A stretch of 64,000 bases of DNA from contig NC_080041.1 in NCBI RefSeq assembly GCF_012489685.1, forward strand, positions 19,283,802-19,347,801, in the 5' to 3' direction. The translations under genes and the position numbers were made by a program. This DNA comes from Lotus japonicus. Its lineage: Eukaryota; Streptophyta; Magnoliopsida; Fabales; Fabaceae. The notes under the pieces were generated by a model. It was not told the DNA's origin, ran no database searches, and saw only the letters and a program-made list of their open reading frames with translations. Positions 22,812 to 32,633 of this stretch are shown in pieces (the stretch's first letter is position 1; every line of letters starts with the position of its first letter).

Positions 22812-24252
22812 GCGCGAAAAAGCAACTATCTTCTCCATTTCACCCATTTTGGCCGAGGATTGTGGAGAGCTTGGTGGGAGAAGAGATTTTCGCGAAACCT
22901 TGACCAATCTTCGTGCAGTTCGTCCCTACTTCTAGGTATCGAGGTAACTATCATGAATCCTGCCTCTGATTTCTGTTTCTGCTGAGTTTCTGAAGTCGTT
23001 TCTGTGCTCTAAGTTTTGAGCTTTTTCTAAAATTGTCCGATTTCTCTGTTTTCTCGCTTGGGTTATGTTCCTTATGTTCCCCTGAGTCTAAAACCTCTGT
23101 CAGTAAACTCTGATTGCGATTCATTTGTCCAGGATCTGAAAAATTGACTCAAAACTCTTTTTGTCTCACATTTCGAAACTTTATTGTCGTAAAGCTATAA
23201 TCTGACTTCGTGCCTTTAGGATTTGTTGTCACGGATGTCATGAGGATCGTTGCTGTCAAATCTGTTTTCAGAACTAATAACTTTGAAGTTTTGAGCCTTT
23301 ATTTTGGACCAAAATGCCCCTGCGTAGTCGTATTTCGACCCGATTGTCCGAAAATTGTTCCGACAGTTTCTTTGCCTTAGTTTTACCCTAAAACTACCTT
23401 GTAAACTGATTTGATCGAAGAAAAAGAGCCGAAGCCCTTTTCTCCTTATGGCCGTGGGTTATTTCCTTAGGGGGGGGGGAGTTTTTCGTTTTCGAAAACT
23501 TGTCCTTTCGTACCCGTTTGTCGTATTCTGAAGCTTTGATGCTTTGTCTATCGTTTATGTATTGTTTTGCGATCGAACTAATCGATTTTGTTTGAATTCT
23601 GCTTTGTTTTTCTCCGAGGTTCAGTTGAAGGAACTTTGGAATACTCAGAGCAATTGTTTGAGGAGAACTTTGTTTGCGAAGCTGGAACAGCTCGAGGTTA
23701 GGGCAACTTACTATATATTAGCTATGAATGCATGATAGGCGTCGATCAATTCGACTTATGCTTTACTTTGATGTTGATTATGTTGATGAACTGATGTTGT
23801 GATGTTGTGCTTTGTTGGATTGTGCGTTTTGACGCGACTTCGGAGTGGAGATTCATTGATCTGGTGATCTTTGATGTTTCGGGTTGGATGAGCAACCCTA
23901 GGCAAGTTCAAACGAGGGGTTTGGGACTTAGCCATTTGTTGGGATTCGTTGGTTTACTTAGACTTTCCCCGGGAAACTTCTTTTGGGTGGTTGGTTTTCG
24001 GAAAACCTAGAATGAATAGAATTTTGTAAACTAAAGACTTGGGAAACCTAGATTTTGAGAAATAAACTCATAACCTGACTAATCTGAATTGAAATCATTT
24101 TTATTAATGTTTAAGTATAGGAAAACTGAAGGGGAAAATATTTACGAAAGACGGGGAAAAGTCGACCTTTGTTGTGAGTTATTGGAATTGGGGAAAGCCA
24201 CTAAGGTGAGCTATGGTGATGACTGAAAGTCACCGAGTACTTTACGTACTCT

Positions 24253-24455
24253 TGTTGATGGGGTTGTGTTGTATTGACCGACATTAATCCCTTGGGTTCT
24301 CTTGTTGTTGGAGCGGTGTTGTATTGACCGACACTTAGCGCTCTTGTTGTTTGGGCTGTGTTGTATTGACCGACACTAGACCCTTGTGTTTCTTGTTGGA
24401 GTTGTGTTGTATTGACCGACACTTACTCCGAGTTGTGTTGTATTGACCGACACTA
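24253..24455 (+). repeat. Five degenerate repeats around GTTGTATTGACCGACA
   Basis: The core GTGTTGTATTGACCGACA occurs five times (about 24266, 24317, 24358, 24405 and 24435) with spacers of differing length rich in CTTGTTG. It ends about 90 bases before the hairpin array in the same LTR. Confidence 0.8.
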
Positions 24456-24545
24456 ACTCATGGGTTTGTTGAGATTGGGTTGTGAGCTAGACACTTTCGT
24501 GGTAAGGACGATTCGTTGTTTGGCTAACCACGTTGCATTCAATCG

Positions 24546-24782
24546 GGTGAATAACGGGAATGGTTCACCTGTGCATATCATGGTGAATAACGGGAATGGT
24601 TCACCTTGCATTAATGATGAATAACGGGAATGGTTCATCATTCGGTGAATAACGGGAATGGTTCACCAAGGATGAATAACGGGAATGGTTCATCCAGGAT
24701 GGATTTCATCCAGGATGGATAACGGGAATGGTCCATCCATAGTGAAAATGCTTCACTTGTGGCGAACGGGAACGCGTCACAA
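24546..24782 (+). repeat. Array of hairpins with covarying arms and a constant loop
   Basis: Six units share the loop TAACGGGAATGG between inverted arms that change together: GGTGAA/TTCACC (24546-24569, 24582-24605, 24644-24667), AATGATGAA/TTCATCATT (24613-24642), GGATGAA/TTCATCC (24670-24695) and GGATGGA/TCCATCC (24713-24738). Two divergent units follow: AGTGAA/TTCACT (24741-24757), and TTGTG/CACAA around GCGAACGGGAACGC (24757-24782). Paired changes in both arms point to a conserved structure in RNA or single-stranded DNA. Confidence 0.85.
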
Positions 24783-24986
24783 ATCCGGATTCATATTGTG
24801 CATTTCACGCATACATTCATGCTGACTGAGACTGTGTGCTGTTTGTTTATTGAAGCAATGTTAGAGCCATAACATGCTAGGATTACTTATATGCTTATAT
24901 AACAACTTATATATATACCCTGTCACATGTTGTGTGTATATGTACTTATTGCTGTGAGTTGACCCTAGCGCCTTGGCTTTGTTTGT

Positions 24987-25688
24987 ATGTTTGTCTTTGG
25001 GCGGTCGGCCTGCTGCCAGATGTCGATGGCCGACTGGTTCTCGACGGTCTCTCCCTCGGGGGGGATCAGATATGAGTTGCTGGATAGGGATGCCCCCACC
25101 GCTTGGGTGATCGATGTGGCTGGTCACCGGGCGACGTATAGGGGAAGGGTCATGGAGGACCAGACGGATGAGCGAGGACGCCTGACGAGCGGAGTGCTAC
25201 GGCGTATGGAGCTGAGTTTTGACTTGCCGCCCTCAGTTCATTGTGGACCGGGCACTGGACATGCACCACCTGCACCACCTCCGACTTCACCTTCTGTTGA
25301 GGAGGACCCAGAGGAGATCGAGCCTGCTGCTGCTGCTATATCTGTTATGCCACCTCCGGCTACTGCCATCGCTTCTACCGACGTGGCGTCGTCCTCTAGG
25401 CTCGTACAGTCGAGGAGGGAGTCTGTTGTCCCATCTGCCTCACGTCTCTTATCTTTCTCTTCACCGCACGGCTACCGTGTGGACCCCTTGATGAGGGTGG
25501 AGGAGGAGGATGTTCTCACAGGAGAGGTGGATGTGGAGACCGGCTCGACTAGGGCGGTGCGCAGGACAGTGAGGAGGGAGGTTATGGATTTGGACACCGA
25601 GATGATTACGGTGGATTCCGACTCTGACTCCGAGAGCAGTGGGGAGAGCTACTCGCCGAGCAGCGATGAGGAGGAGGAGGATTGGTGA
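24987..25688 (+). CDS. Acidic ORF inside the solo LTR
   Basis: A 233-residue ORF from the ATG at 24987; the ATG at 25038 (MADWFSTVSPSGG) is an equally good start. The N-terminal part is mixed and GC-rich (RYELLDRDAPTAWVIDVAGH). The middle is Pro/Ala/Ser-rich, and the end is strongly acidic (DSDSDSESSGESYSPSSDEE). GC content is clearly higher than in the surrounding DNA. I do not recognise a domain. It lies downstream of the LTR TATA box and repeat arrays, so it could be read from an LTR transcript, or it may be captured sequence. Coding status is uncertain. Confidence 0.4.
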   Translation: MFVFGRSACCQMSMADWFSTVSPSGGIRYELLDRDAPTAWVIDVAGHRATYRGRVMEDQTDERGRLTSGVLRRMELSFDLPPSVHCGPGTGHAPPAPPPTSPSVEEDPEEIEPAAAAISVMPPPATAIASTDVASSSRLVQSRRESVVPSASRLLSFSSPHGYRVDPLMRVEEEDVLTGEVDVETGSTRAVRRTVRREVMDLDTEMITVDSDSDSESSGESYSPSSDEEEEDW

Positions 25689-26411
25689 GCTGAGCTGGGA
25701 GGGTAGGTTAGGGTTAGTGACATTTTTTGTGTAGAGCTCTGATCGTCAGTTTCTTTTTGGGACAGGGTAGGTTCCGATGTGTGGCTTTTTGTGTGGTTCT
25801 TTTGAGGAGGATCACAGAGAGTCTGTCGGAGTATAGGGGTCTTCCTTTCAGGCCATTTTTGAGTGCCGACTTTCTCTTGGATAACTGTATTTTGATACTT
25901 TTACTCACAGTTCTGGTTTGTATATTTGCCTGCGGGCGTATTACTTTGGAGTCACTGCGGCTTCGCGTGACATGGAGTGCAGCCGAGGCTGTACAGATGT
26001 ATATATTTGTATATCGGTTAGTTTAGTTGTTGGGTGTTGTCTCTAATTCTTTATCGCCTTGATTTAAAGGAAAGAAACAAAAAAAAAAAATTACCTGTTT
26101 TCCGCGTAATGTTTATTTTTGGTTACTAAAGTGACACCTGGAAATCGGGGTGTTACAGTAGGTTTCAAGTGCAGTTGTAACAATGCTCTGATTAGTGGAT
26201 TACCTTCATTCTAAGAAGGAAGAAATCACCTTTACGGATGGACAGGACTAGCTTGAGTGATTCATCAAGTGAACCAGGATAAAATCCTTGTGTGCTTTTC
26301 TTATCTCTTATCTTAAGCACTTTACTTGTGTCTCGAAAGATTTGTTAACATCTTAAGGTGGAAGTTTTATTCTGAAAACGCTATTCATTTCTACCGTTTT
26401 TCATACCTTCA

Positions 26412-27840
26412 ACAAGCTTTCAATCACAACATTTCCTTTTCCCTTGACTGGAATGACATCACCATTCCCAATTTTTACTTTGGAAACAATGGATTTGTCA
26501 AGCTCTTTGAATAACTTCTAGTCATTGGTCATGTGGTTTGTATAACCATTATCTATCAACCATGAATTGCTTGAGATATCGCTTGCAGCAAAGCACGTTG
26601 TGACGAGAAGTAGTTCATCATCTTCTTGTTCCTCCATGGTCACCTTAGCCTCCTCTGGTTCATCATCTTCTTGTTCCTCCATGCAAACTCGTTCTACATG
26701 TCCCATATTGCCACACTTTCTACACTTACACTTTGTTTGGTAGGATAGAGAGAGATAGTGAAGAGAGAGTAGGGAAGAGAGAAGTTGAGTAGAGAGAAAT
26801 ATGTGAGAAATAAAGTAGATTGATAGGTTGTTTGGTATGGTAGATATAAAGGAGAGAGAGATGAGAAATAATGAGGTGGAAGAGAGAGAAAAAAAGTTAG
26901 CTTTTGATTAAGAAAATATTTTTTTCTTTTTAAAAAGTCAGAATGCAGATTAGTGGCGGAAATGAAAAAAAAAATAAAAAAAGCAACCTTGCCTGATTCT
27001 CTTCGCAAAACGCGAAGAGATCAAAAAGTTGGAAAAAGCCACCCTCAAACTCTCTCTCACCTCCATTATTACACAACCAAACAAAGAGAGAAACTCAATC
27101 TCTCTCCTATCTCTCTCTCTTCCCTCAATCTCTTCTCAATCTCTCTCCCACCAAACAAGGCATTAATGTCTGGCTTCCAAAAATATCTTGTTTGAGGATG
27201 GTTAGTCTTTTTGCAATGAGGACAAGAAGGAAAATTCTCACCTTGCTGCTTTTTCTCACTTCTTGGATTTTGTGCTTTCATACGATACATACCTTGTACC
27301 TCCACCTCATCTTGTCTCATGGCTCTCCTCTGCTCCTGTGCTTGTAAAGCATTAATTAATTCTCCCAATGTAATGGTTGACAAGTCTTTTGACTCCTCCA
27401 ACGCTGATATCTTTGACTCATATTTTTCAGGAGTAGTGACAAGAATTTTCTGCACTATTCTTTCATCAGAAAGTCTCTACCAAGAAGTCTCACTTTATTT
27501 TCTATGCTTAACAATCTGTCAGCATAGCCCTTGATGGTTTCATTATCTTTCATGTTCTGCATCTCGAATTCCCTGCCAAGGTTGAGAACTTGCATGCCTT
27601 TAGTTCTTTCAGAACCTTGATATTCTGCTTTGAGATATTCCCAAATTTCTTTGGCGGATTTCAGATTCATTATTCGTGTGAATATGATCTTGGACACGGA
27701 AGAAAATAGACAATTTTTTTACCTTAGCCTTTTTTGTCTTCTTCTGTTTGTGATTCTTCATCTGAGCCACCGTAGGATTCTCAGGTAGTTCAGGACCCAC
27801 TATGTATGATGATGATGATGCATCTCCTTCCATTAGGTTT
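26412..27840 (-). pseudogene. Copia gag-protease remnant, several frameshifts
   Basis: Read on the - strand from about 27833 (MEGDASSSSYIVGPEL). The UBN2-like gag spans two frames (IMNLKSAKEIWEYLKAEYQG, FEMQNMKDNETIKGYADRLL, ITLGELINALQAQEQRR). A degenerate knuckle CPHCKKTNH and a better one, CRKCGNMGHVERVC, lie on either side of a MITE. The protease motif reads WLIDNGYTNHMTND, with Asn where the catalytic DSG has Ser, and a stop follows. The remnant ends at 26411, where the element A 3' LTR inserted. A PBS and LTR end lie upstream. It is older than everything nested in it. Confidence 0.82.
26729..27162. mobile_element. Tourist-like MITE in the copia remnant
   Basis: A 434-bp insert with inverted ends (CACTTTGTTTGGTAGG on the left, TGCCTTGTTTGGTGGG read inward from the right) and the 3-bp duplication TTA at 26726-26728 and 27163-27165. 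The interior is GAGA/TCTC-rich and has no ORF of note. The ends and TTA site fit the PIF/Harbinger-derived Tourist class. Taking away the insert and one TTA restores the gag frame at the second zinc knuckle. Confidence 0.8.
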
Positions 27841-27870
27841 TCTTTTGACTCACAGGTCCCTTAAGGATAA

Positions 27871-27972
27871 GAGCTCTGATGCCACTTGTTGGGTATTTTT
27901 ATACGTATGAATGTATTTGAAGGAGATTATTTTATTCATCATTGTGAGCTCTATATATATATATATATATAA
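27871..27972 (-). mobile_element. PBS and LTR end of the copia remnant
   Basis: On the - strand the PBS TGGCATCAGAGCTC (27871-27884) follows an LTR end reading CCCAACA, two bases apart. The LTR itself survives for only about 86 bp, to an AT repeat near 27955-27970, after which unrelated sequence begins. Confidence 0.7.
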
Positions 27973-28432
27973 ATCTATTTGGAACGCCTCAGATCTACTC
28001 TTGAAGATAGGCCTCCCAAAAGTCCTATAACCACCAATAAATTCAATCTTAGAGATACTTTCAAGCGTCTTGAGAAATCTACGGTCAAGCCCGTTACTAT
28101 TCAAGACCTTCAATTTGAGTCTAACCAAACAACCCTTAATCAAATGGTGGAAGGTCTTTGATGCTTCCAAAGCCCATAAGGAGAATGTCAATCAGTGGTT
28201 TAAGTCTAACCAAAAGTGCCTTAAGCATGCCAATCCACAATCTAGTCTCTTGCTCAATCAAAAGGCCCACATCACAGCGGCCCTTGCAGGAGCTTCAACA
28301 GAAGAAGACTTGCTGAAGAATCTCCAAACAGCTCTGCAATTATTGAAAGAAAAAGAGCCAAAGGAGCAGGCCTCATCCTCAAAGGCCCCTCAGCAGAAAA
28401 CTTCCTCACAATCTTCTTTAACAGAAAAATAA
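27973..28432 (+). pseudogene. Broken coding fragment of unknown retroelement type
   Basis: Two overlapping frames together read as one protein piece: ERLRSTLEDRPPKSPI and FNLRDTFKRLEKSTVK, then TIQDLQFESNQ, and after a frame change near 28150, FDASKAHKENVNQWF to the stop at 28432. The second part is Lys/Glu/Gln/Ser-rich. The DRPPK and TIQDLQ pattern faintly recalls the linker between movement-like and protease parts of plant pararetrovirus-like polyproteins, but I cannot name the family. It abuts the truncated copia LTR. It is broken and probably silent. Confidence 0.45.
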
Positions 28433-29237
28433 CAAACCTACTCATAAACTGATCTGATTCCTAAAATCAAGTGATATTGATTTTAGAAACAACTAATATT
28501 ATCTTAATCTTATTCTAATTTGAAAATAAATCTAAACAATATCTTAAAACAAAATTTAAATCCTAACTAATTATCTCCTCTCAATTTCAGCTATTATAGG
28601 CATATTCTCAACAGTTCTTAAATGGCTGGTAGTATTTGGAGAATTGGGGATGATTAGAAGGTCAGCATTTGGGGGAACAAATGGATTCCAACAAGTTATG
28701 ATGCAAGGACTGTTAGATTGTGTGGCACATAATTAATTTCAAATCAGAGTAACATATAAATTCCAAATCAGATTGTAGATGTAGCAGAATTTGTTGTTTC
28801 TTTAAGCTTCCAATTTTAACTATGGTCCTGTGTCGGAAAGCAAGTTCCTGCTTTACATGTAAATGAAACTGAAACGAGCAGTACACTACGTACACACTCA
28901 CCTCCTCTCTTACTTGTACCGCGGGTCATTATCTAATATTTTTTATATATTCAATATATATAAAATAATGTAATATTATATATAGTTAATTTAGTTATTA
29001 TTTTTTCGCCATGCTTCTCAACACTAGTATTATATATTTCTTCTCTCACGTCAATTTTTTTTTGTCAACTGTTTTCTGCTTCTATGATTGAAGTTAAGTA
29101 TTTCTTCTCTCACGTCATTGTTTTTTTTGTCAAAAGTTTTCTTCTATGATTGAAGTTAACAGGGAAATGAAAACTGTGTAGAAAACATTATACTCCTCTC
29201 CCAAGTTCCACCACACAATTAAGGAGAACAAAGAGAA
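28433..29237. other. Upstream region of UGT-A
   Basis: AT-rich DNA without a gene. A 50-60 base motif containing TTTCTTCTCTCACGTCA is repeated at about 29038 and 29100. The leader before the ATG at 29238 is CA/AG-rich. No certain TATA box was picked. Confidence 0.5.
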
Positions 29238-30644
29238 ATGGCTTTAACTCTCAGTGAGATGAAAAAGAAAGCAGAGTTGATCTTCATTACTACACCAGCA
29301 ATTGGCCACTTGGCCCCAGTTTTGGAGTTTGCACAGCAACTAATCAACCTTCATCACCATCTTTCCATCACAGTCCTCTGCATGAAGTTCCCTAACACTC
29401 CTTCTCCTTCAGACTCATACGCCAGAACAGTTTTGGCTTCACAGCCTCAGATTCAACTCATTGATCTCCCTGAAGTAGAACCACCTTCACAGGAGCAACA
29501 GAAATCACCAGAATACTACGTCTTCACCTATGTGGAGAGCCTTGTACCCCATGTGAAAGACACCATACAAAACATTGTATCATCTAATCCAAACCCAGTT
29601 GTGGGGTTGGTACTAGATTTCTTCTGTGTTCCCATGATTGATGTGGGAAATGAACTGGGTATCCCTTCTTATTTGTATTTCATATCAAATGTTGGGTGTT
29701 TGAGTCTCATGCTTTCCCTTCAGAAACGGACAATTGAGGATGTGTTCAATAAATCTGATCCTGAGTTTTTAGTTCCGGGTTTCTCCAATCTATTCCCATC
29801 CAATGTTCTACCTAATGCTTGTTTGAACAAAGATGGTGGATATGTTGCTTTTTACAAGATTGCTCAGAGGTTTAGAGACACCAAAGGGATTATTGTTAAT
29901 ACTTTTTCTGATTTGGAGCATGATATTATTGATGCATTATCTGATGACCATACTCCTCCAATCTATGCTATTGGTCCTTTGATTAATCTCAAAGGTCATC
30001 CAAACCCAAATTTAGACCAAGCCAAGCATGACCTTATCATGAAATGGCTTGATGAGCAGCCAGAATCCTCTGTTGTTTTTCTTTGTTTTGGGAGTTGGGG
30101 AAGCTTTGGTCCGTCTCAAACAAGAGAAATAGCACTAGGACTTCAACGAAGTGGAGTTACGTTCTTGTGGGCTTTGCGTTCTTCGCCAACCACAGACAAT
30201 GAAGAGAAAACTTTACCAGAAGGGTTCTTAGAATGGATGGAACTGGAAGGTAGGGGAATGATATGTGGATGGGCACCCCAGGTAGAGGTTCTGGCCCATA
30301 AAGCCATTGGTGGGTTTGTGTCACATTGTGGTTGGAATTCCATCTTGGAAAGCTTGTGGTTTGGGGTGCCAACATTGACATGGCCTATCTATGCAGAACA
30401 CCAACTGATTGCTTTTATGATGGTGAAGGAATGGGGATTAGCAGTGGAGCTGAGATTGGACTATAGAAGGACTAGTGCTCTTGTAATGGCAGAGGAGATA
30501 GAGCAAGGGCTGAAAAACTTGATGGATAAAGATAGCGAGGTTCGCAAGAAGGTGCAAGAGATGAAAGAGAAGGCCAAGAAAGCTGTCCTTAGTGGCGGGT
30601 CTTCATTCATATCTGTTAGGCAACTTATTGATGACATGATATGA
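29238..30644 (+). CDS. UGT71: UDP-glycosyltransferase UGT-A, UGT71G1-like, with an unusual PSPG end
   Basis: An intronless 468-residue family 1 glycosyltransferase, the normal length. It should move a sugar from a UDP-sugar to a small phenolic or triterpenoid in the cytosol; the exact acceptor is not predictable. The catalytic His is His24 (AIGHLAP) and its activating Asp is Asp127 (VLDFFC). The PSPG box starts at Trp345 (WAPQVEVLAHKAIGGF) and has HCGWNS in place. Its last residue, normally Gln in glucose users, is His388 (YAEHQ, codon 30399-30401). UGT-C keeps Gln there. His at this place is known to favour UDP-galactose in some plant enzymes. The sequence follows the legume UGT71G1 group throughout. 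The 3' UTR resembles that of UGT-C, showing recent common origin. Confidence 0.93.
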   Translation: MALTLSEMKKKAELIFITTPAIGHLAPVLEFAQQLINLHHHLSITVLCMKFPNTPSPSDSYARTVLASQPQIQLIDLPEVEPPSQEQQKSPEYYVFTYVESLVPHVKDTIQNIVSSNPNPVVGLVLDFFCVPMIDVGNELGIPSYLYFISNVGCLSLMLSLQKRTIEDVFNKSDPEFLVPGFSNLFPSNVLPNACLNKDGGYVAFYKIAQRFRDTKGIIVNTFSDLEHDIIDALSDDHTPPIYAIGPLINLKGHPNPNLDQAKHDLIMKWLDEQPESSVVFLCFGSWGSFGPSQTREIALGLQRSGVTFLWALRSSPTTDNEEKTLPEGFLEWMELEGRGMICGWAPQVEVLAHKAIGGFVSHCGWNSILESLWFGVPTLTWPIYAEHQLIAFMMVKEWGLAVELRLDYRRTSALVMAEEIEQGLKNLMDKDSEVRKKVQEMKEKAKKAVLSGGSSFISVRQLIDDMI

Positions 30645-31263
30645 AGCAGCTAGTAAATGATGCTTTGCTTCATAGATGAAGTTGCCACTTCCTTAGAATC
30701 AATGGAATGTTCAAGCTCTTCCCGGGTGCAAGGAGATAGTTTGGAGGGTGTGTACGAATATCTTACCTGTTTGGTAATTCCATAGCAGATTATGTTGCCA
30801 GTTTGATTCTTTCTTTCTCTAATAATGTTTGAATTGAGGATTCCATATGGGTTTACTTCCTCTCCTTTCTCCTAATGTAACCAATGTTGGTTCTGTTTAA
30901 TCTATACTAAGCTTAAAAAAATCTCAGTTTTATTAAATGGGGTGCATTTAATCTCTCTCTTTCTAAAACTCTGCTATTTTAGTAAAGGACAAAAATAAAG
31001 ATTGTCTTATACATAAGTTTTATGGGCTAAAAGAATATTTTGTTTTCAAAAAAAATTGTGGAAAAAATTATACATACAATAAGAAAAGCACAAGAGAATA
31101 GAGAGAACAGTCACAGTTGCATAAGTACATTTTATGATCTGCATCAAGAAAACTGCCCTATTAGAATCACAACCATGCTTGTCTAAATGATGGGTTGCAT
31201 TAGGCCATTAGCCATTGATTCTTAGAATGGGGCATCTCCTTCTATGTAACACAACAATACCTA
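30645..31263. other. Convergent intergenic region between UGT-A and UGT-B
   Basis: The two genes end toward each other. The first 75 bases are the UGT-A 3' UTR, homologous to the DNA after UGT-C at 50390-50450. The rest is AT-rich, and I see no gene in it. Confidence 0.6.
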
Positions 31264-32633
31264 TCAATTGTTACCTATCATATCATCAATAAGTCTCCTA
31301 ACAGATATGAATGAAGATCCACCACTAAGGACAGCTTTCCTAGCCATCTCCTTCATCTCTAGCACCTTCTTGTGAACCATACTATCTCTTTCCATCAAGT
31401 GTTTCAGCCCCTTCTCTATCTCCTCTGCTAGTCCACTCTCAGCTCCACTGCTAATCCCCAATCCCTCACCATCCGAAAAGCATTTAGCTGTTGTTCTGCA
31501 TAGATTGGCCATGTCAATATTGGCACCCCAAACCACAAGCTTTCCAAGATGGAATTCCAACCACAATGAGACACAAACCCACCAATGGCTTTGTGAGCCA
31601 GAACCTCCACCTGGGGTGCCCACTCACACAACATCCCTCTCCTGCTACCTTCCATCCATTCTAAGAACCCTTCTGGTAAAGCTTTCTCTTCATTATCTGC
31701 GGTTGGCCGAGAGCGCAAAGCCCACAAGAATCTAACCCCACTCTGTTGAAGTCCTAGTGCTATTTCTCTTGTTTGAGATGGATCAAAGCTTCCCTTACTC
31801 CCAAAGCAAAGAAAAACAACAGAGCCAGGTAGCTGTTCATCTAGCCATTTCAACAAACAGTTATTTTTCACTTGGTCCAAACTTGGGTTAGAAGGACCTT
31901 TGAGATCAATCATAGGACCAACAGCATAAATTGGAGGGGTTTGGCCATCAGATAATTCATCAATAGCATACTGCTCCAACTCTGAAAGAGTGTTGATGAT
32001 GATTCCTTTGGTTTCTGTGTACTTCTTGGTGAAATTGCAGTAGGCAACAACTCCTTCTTCATCTCTTGTATAATAATGATCAGGCATAACACTTGAAGGA
32101 ACTGGACTGGGAAAACCAGGAACTAACAGCTCAGGATCAGGGTCCTTCAACAAATCCTCAATTTCACTTTTATGAAAGTGTAGAAAGAGGCTCAAAAATC
32201 CTGCATTTGATGGGATGAACATATAAGAAGGGATACCAAGGTCCTTTCCCACATCAACCATGGGAACACAAAGGAAATCTAGGACCAACCCAACAACTTT
32301 GTTAGGATAAGATGATAAAATGTTTTGCATAGTGGATTTTACATGGGGTTTGATCCCCTCCATGAAGCTCCAGAGGAAGGATATTGTAGGTTGAGGTACA
32401 AGAGTTTGCTCATGTGGTGGTTGTTCTACATCAATGATTTGGATATGAGGTTGTGAGGCTGAAACTGTTCTGAGGTAGGACTCTGAAGAGGGGGTTGCTA
32501 GGGGCTTGATGTTGAGGATTGTGATGGAAATATGGTTATCAGTGTTGATAAGGAGTTGTGCAAGTTCAAAGGTTGAGCTTAAATGGCCAACTAATGGTGA
32601 AGGAATAAAGATAAGCTCTGATTTCTTCTTCAT
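31264..32633 (-). pseudogene. UGT71: UDP-glycosyltransferase UGT-B, frameshifted near the C-terminus
   Basis: The ATG at 32633 opens a frame of 401 residues that matches UGT-C closely: catalytic His17 (LVGHLSS), an Asp in VLDFLC, and a complete PSPG box ending in the usual Gln (YAEQ). Just after LAVELRVD the frame meets a TAG at 31428-31430. The remaining C-terminal helix region (AEEIEKGLKHLMERDSMVHK to RRLIDDMIGNN) continues in another frame to 31264. Compared with UGT-C, a short stretch after LRVD has been lost, about 25-30 bases and not a multiple of three. The missing tail of some 58 residues folds back onto the N-domain in known UGT structures, so activity is unlikely. It has no introns, like its neighbours. 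Confidence 0.88.

Larger units (their letters stand above)
22114..26157 (+). mobile_element. 4044-bp solo LTR, probably Ty3/gypsy type
   Basis: The insert runs from TGTAAGACCTGG to ATCGGGGTGTTACA, with TGTAA/TTACA inverted ends, and is flanked by the 5-bp duplication GTAGG (22109-22113 and 26158-26162). No PBS, gag or pol is inside, so it is a solo LTR left by recombination between two LTRs, or a very short non-autonomous element. A TATA box (TATAAATA, 22804-22811) suggests U3 is about 690 bp, leaving some 3.3 kb of R/U5-like sequence. Very long LTRs of this kind occur in Tekay/Del and Ogre-like gypsy families; the exact family is not determined. The interior holds two repeat arrays and an ORF. 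Confidence 0.82.
21160..26411 (+). mobile_element. 3' LTR of the second copy, split by a solo LTR
   Basis: Starts TGTAAGATCAAG after AAAAAATGGGGAGAT and ends ...ATACCTTCA at 26411. The LTR parts are 21160-22113 and 26163-26411, about 1203 bp in sum. A TATA box is at about 21851-21859. The five bases after it, ACAAG (26412-26416), should be the target-site duplication of the outer element; its partner lies left of the window. The following DNA is an older reverse-strand copia remnant, which is the host of the insertion. Confidence 0.85.
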
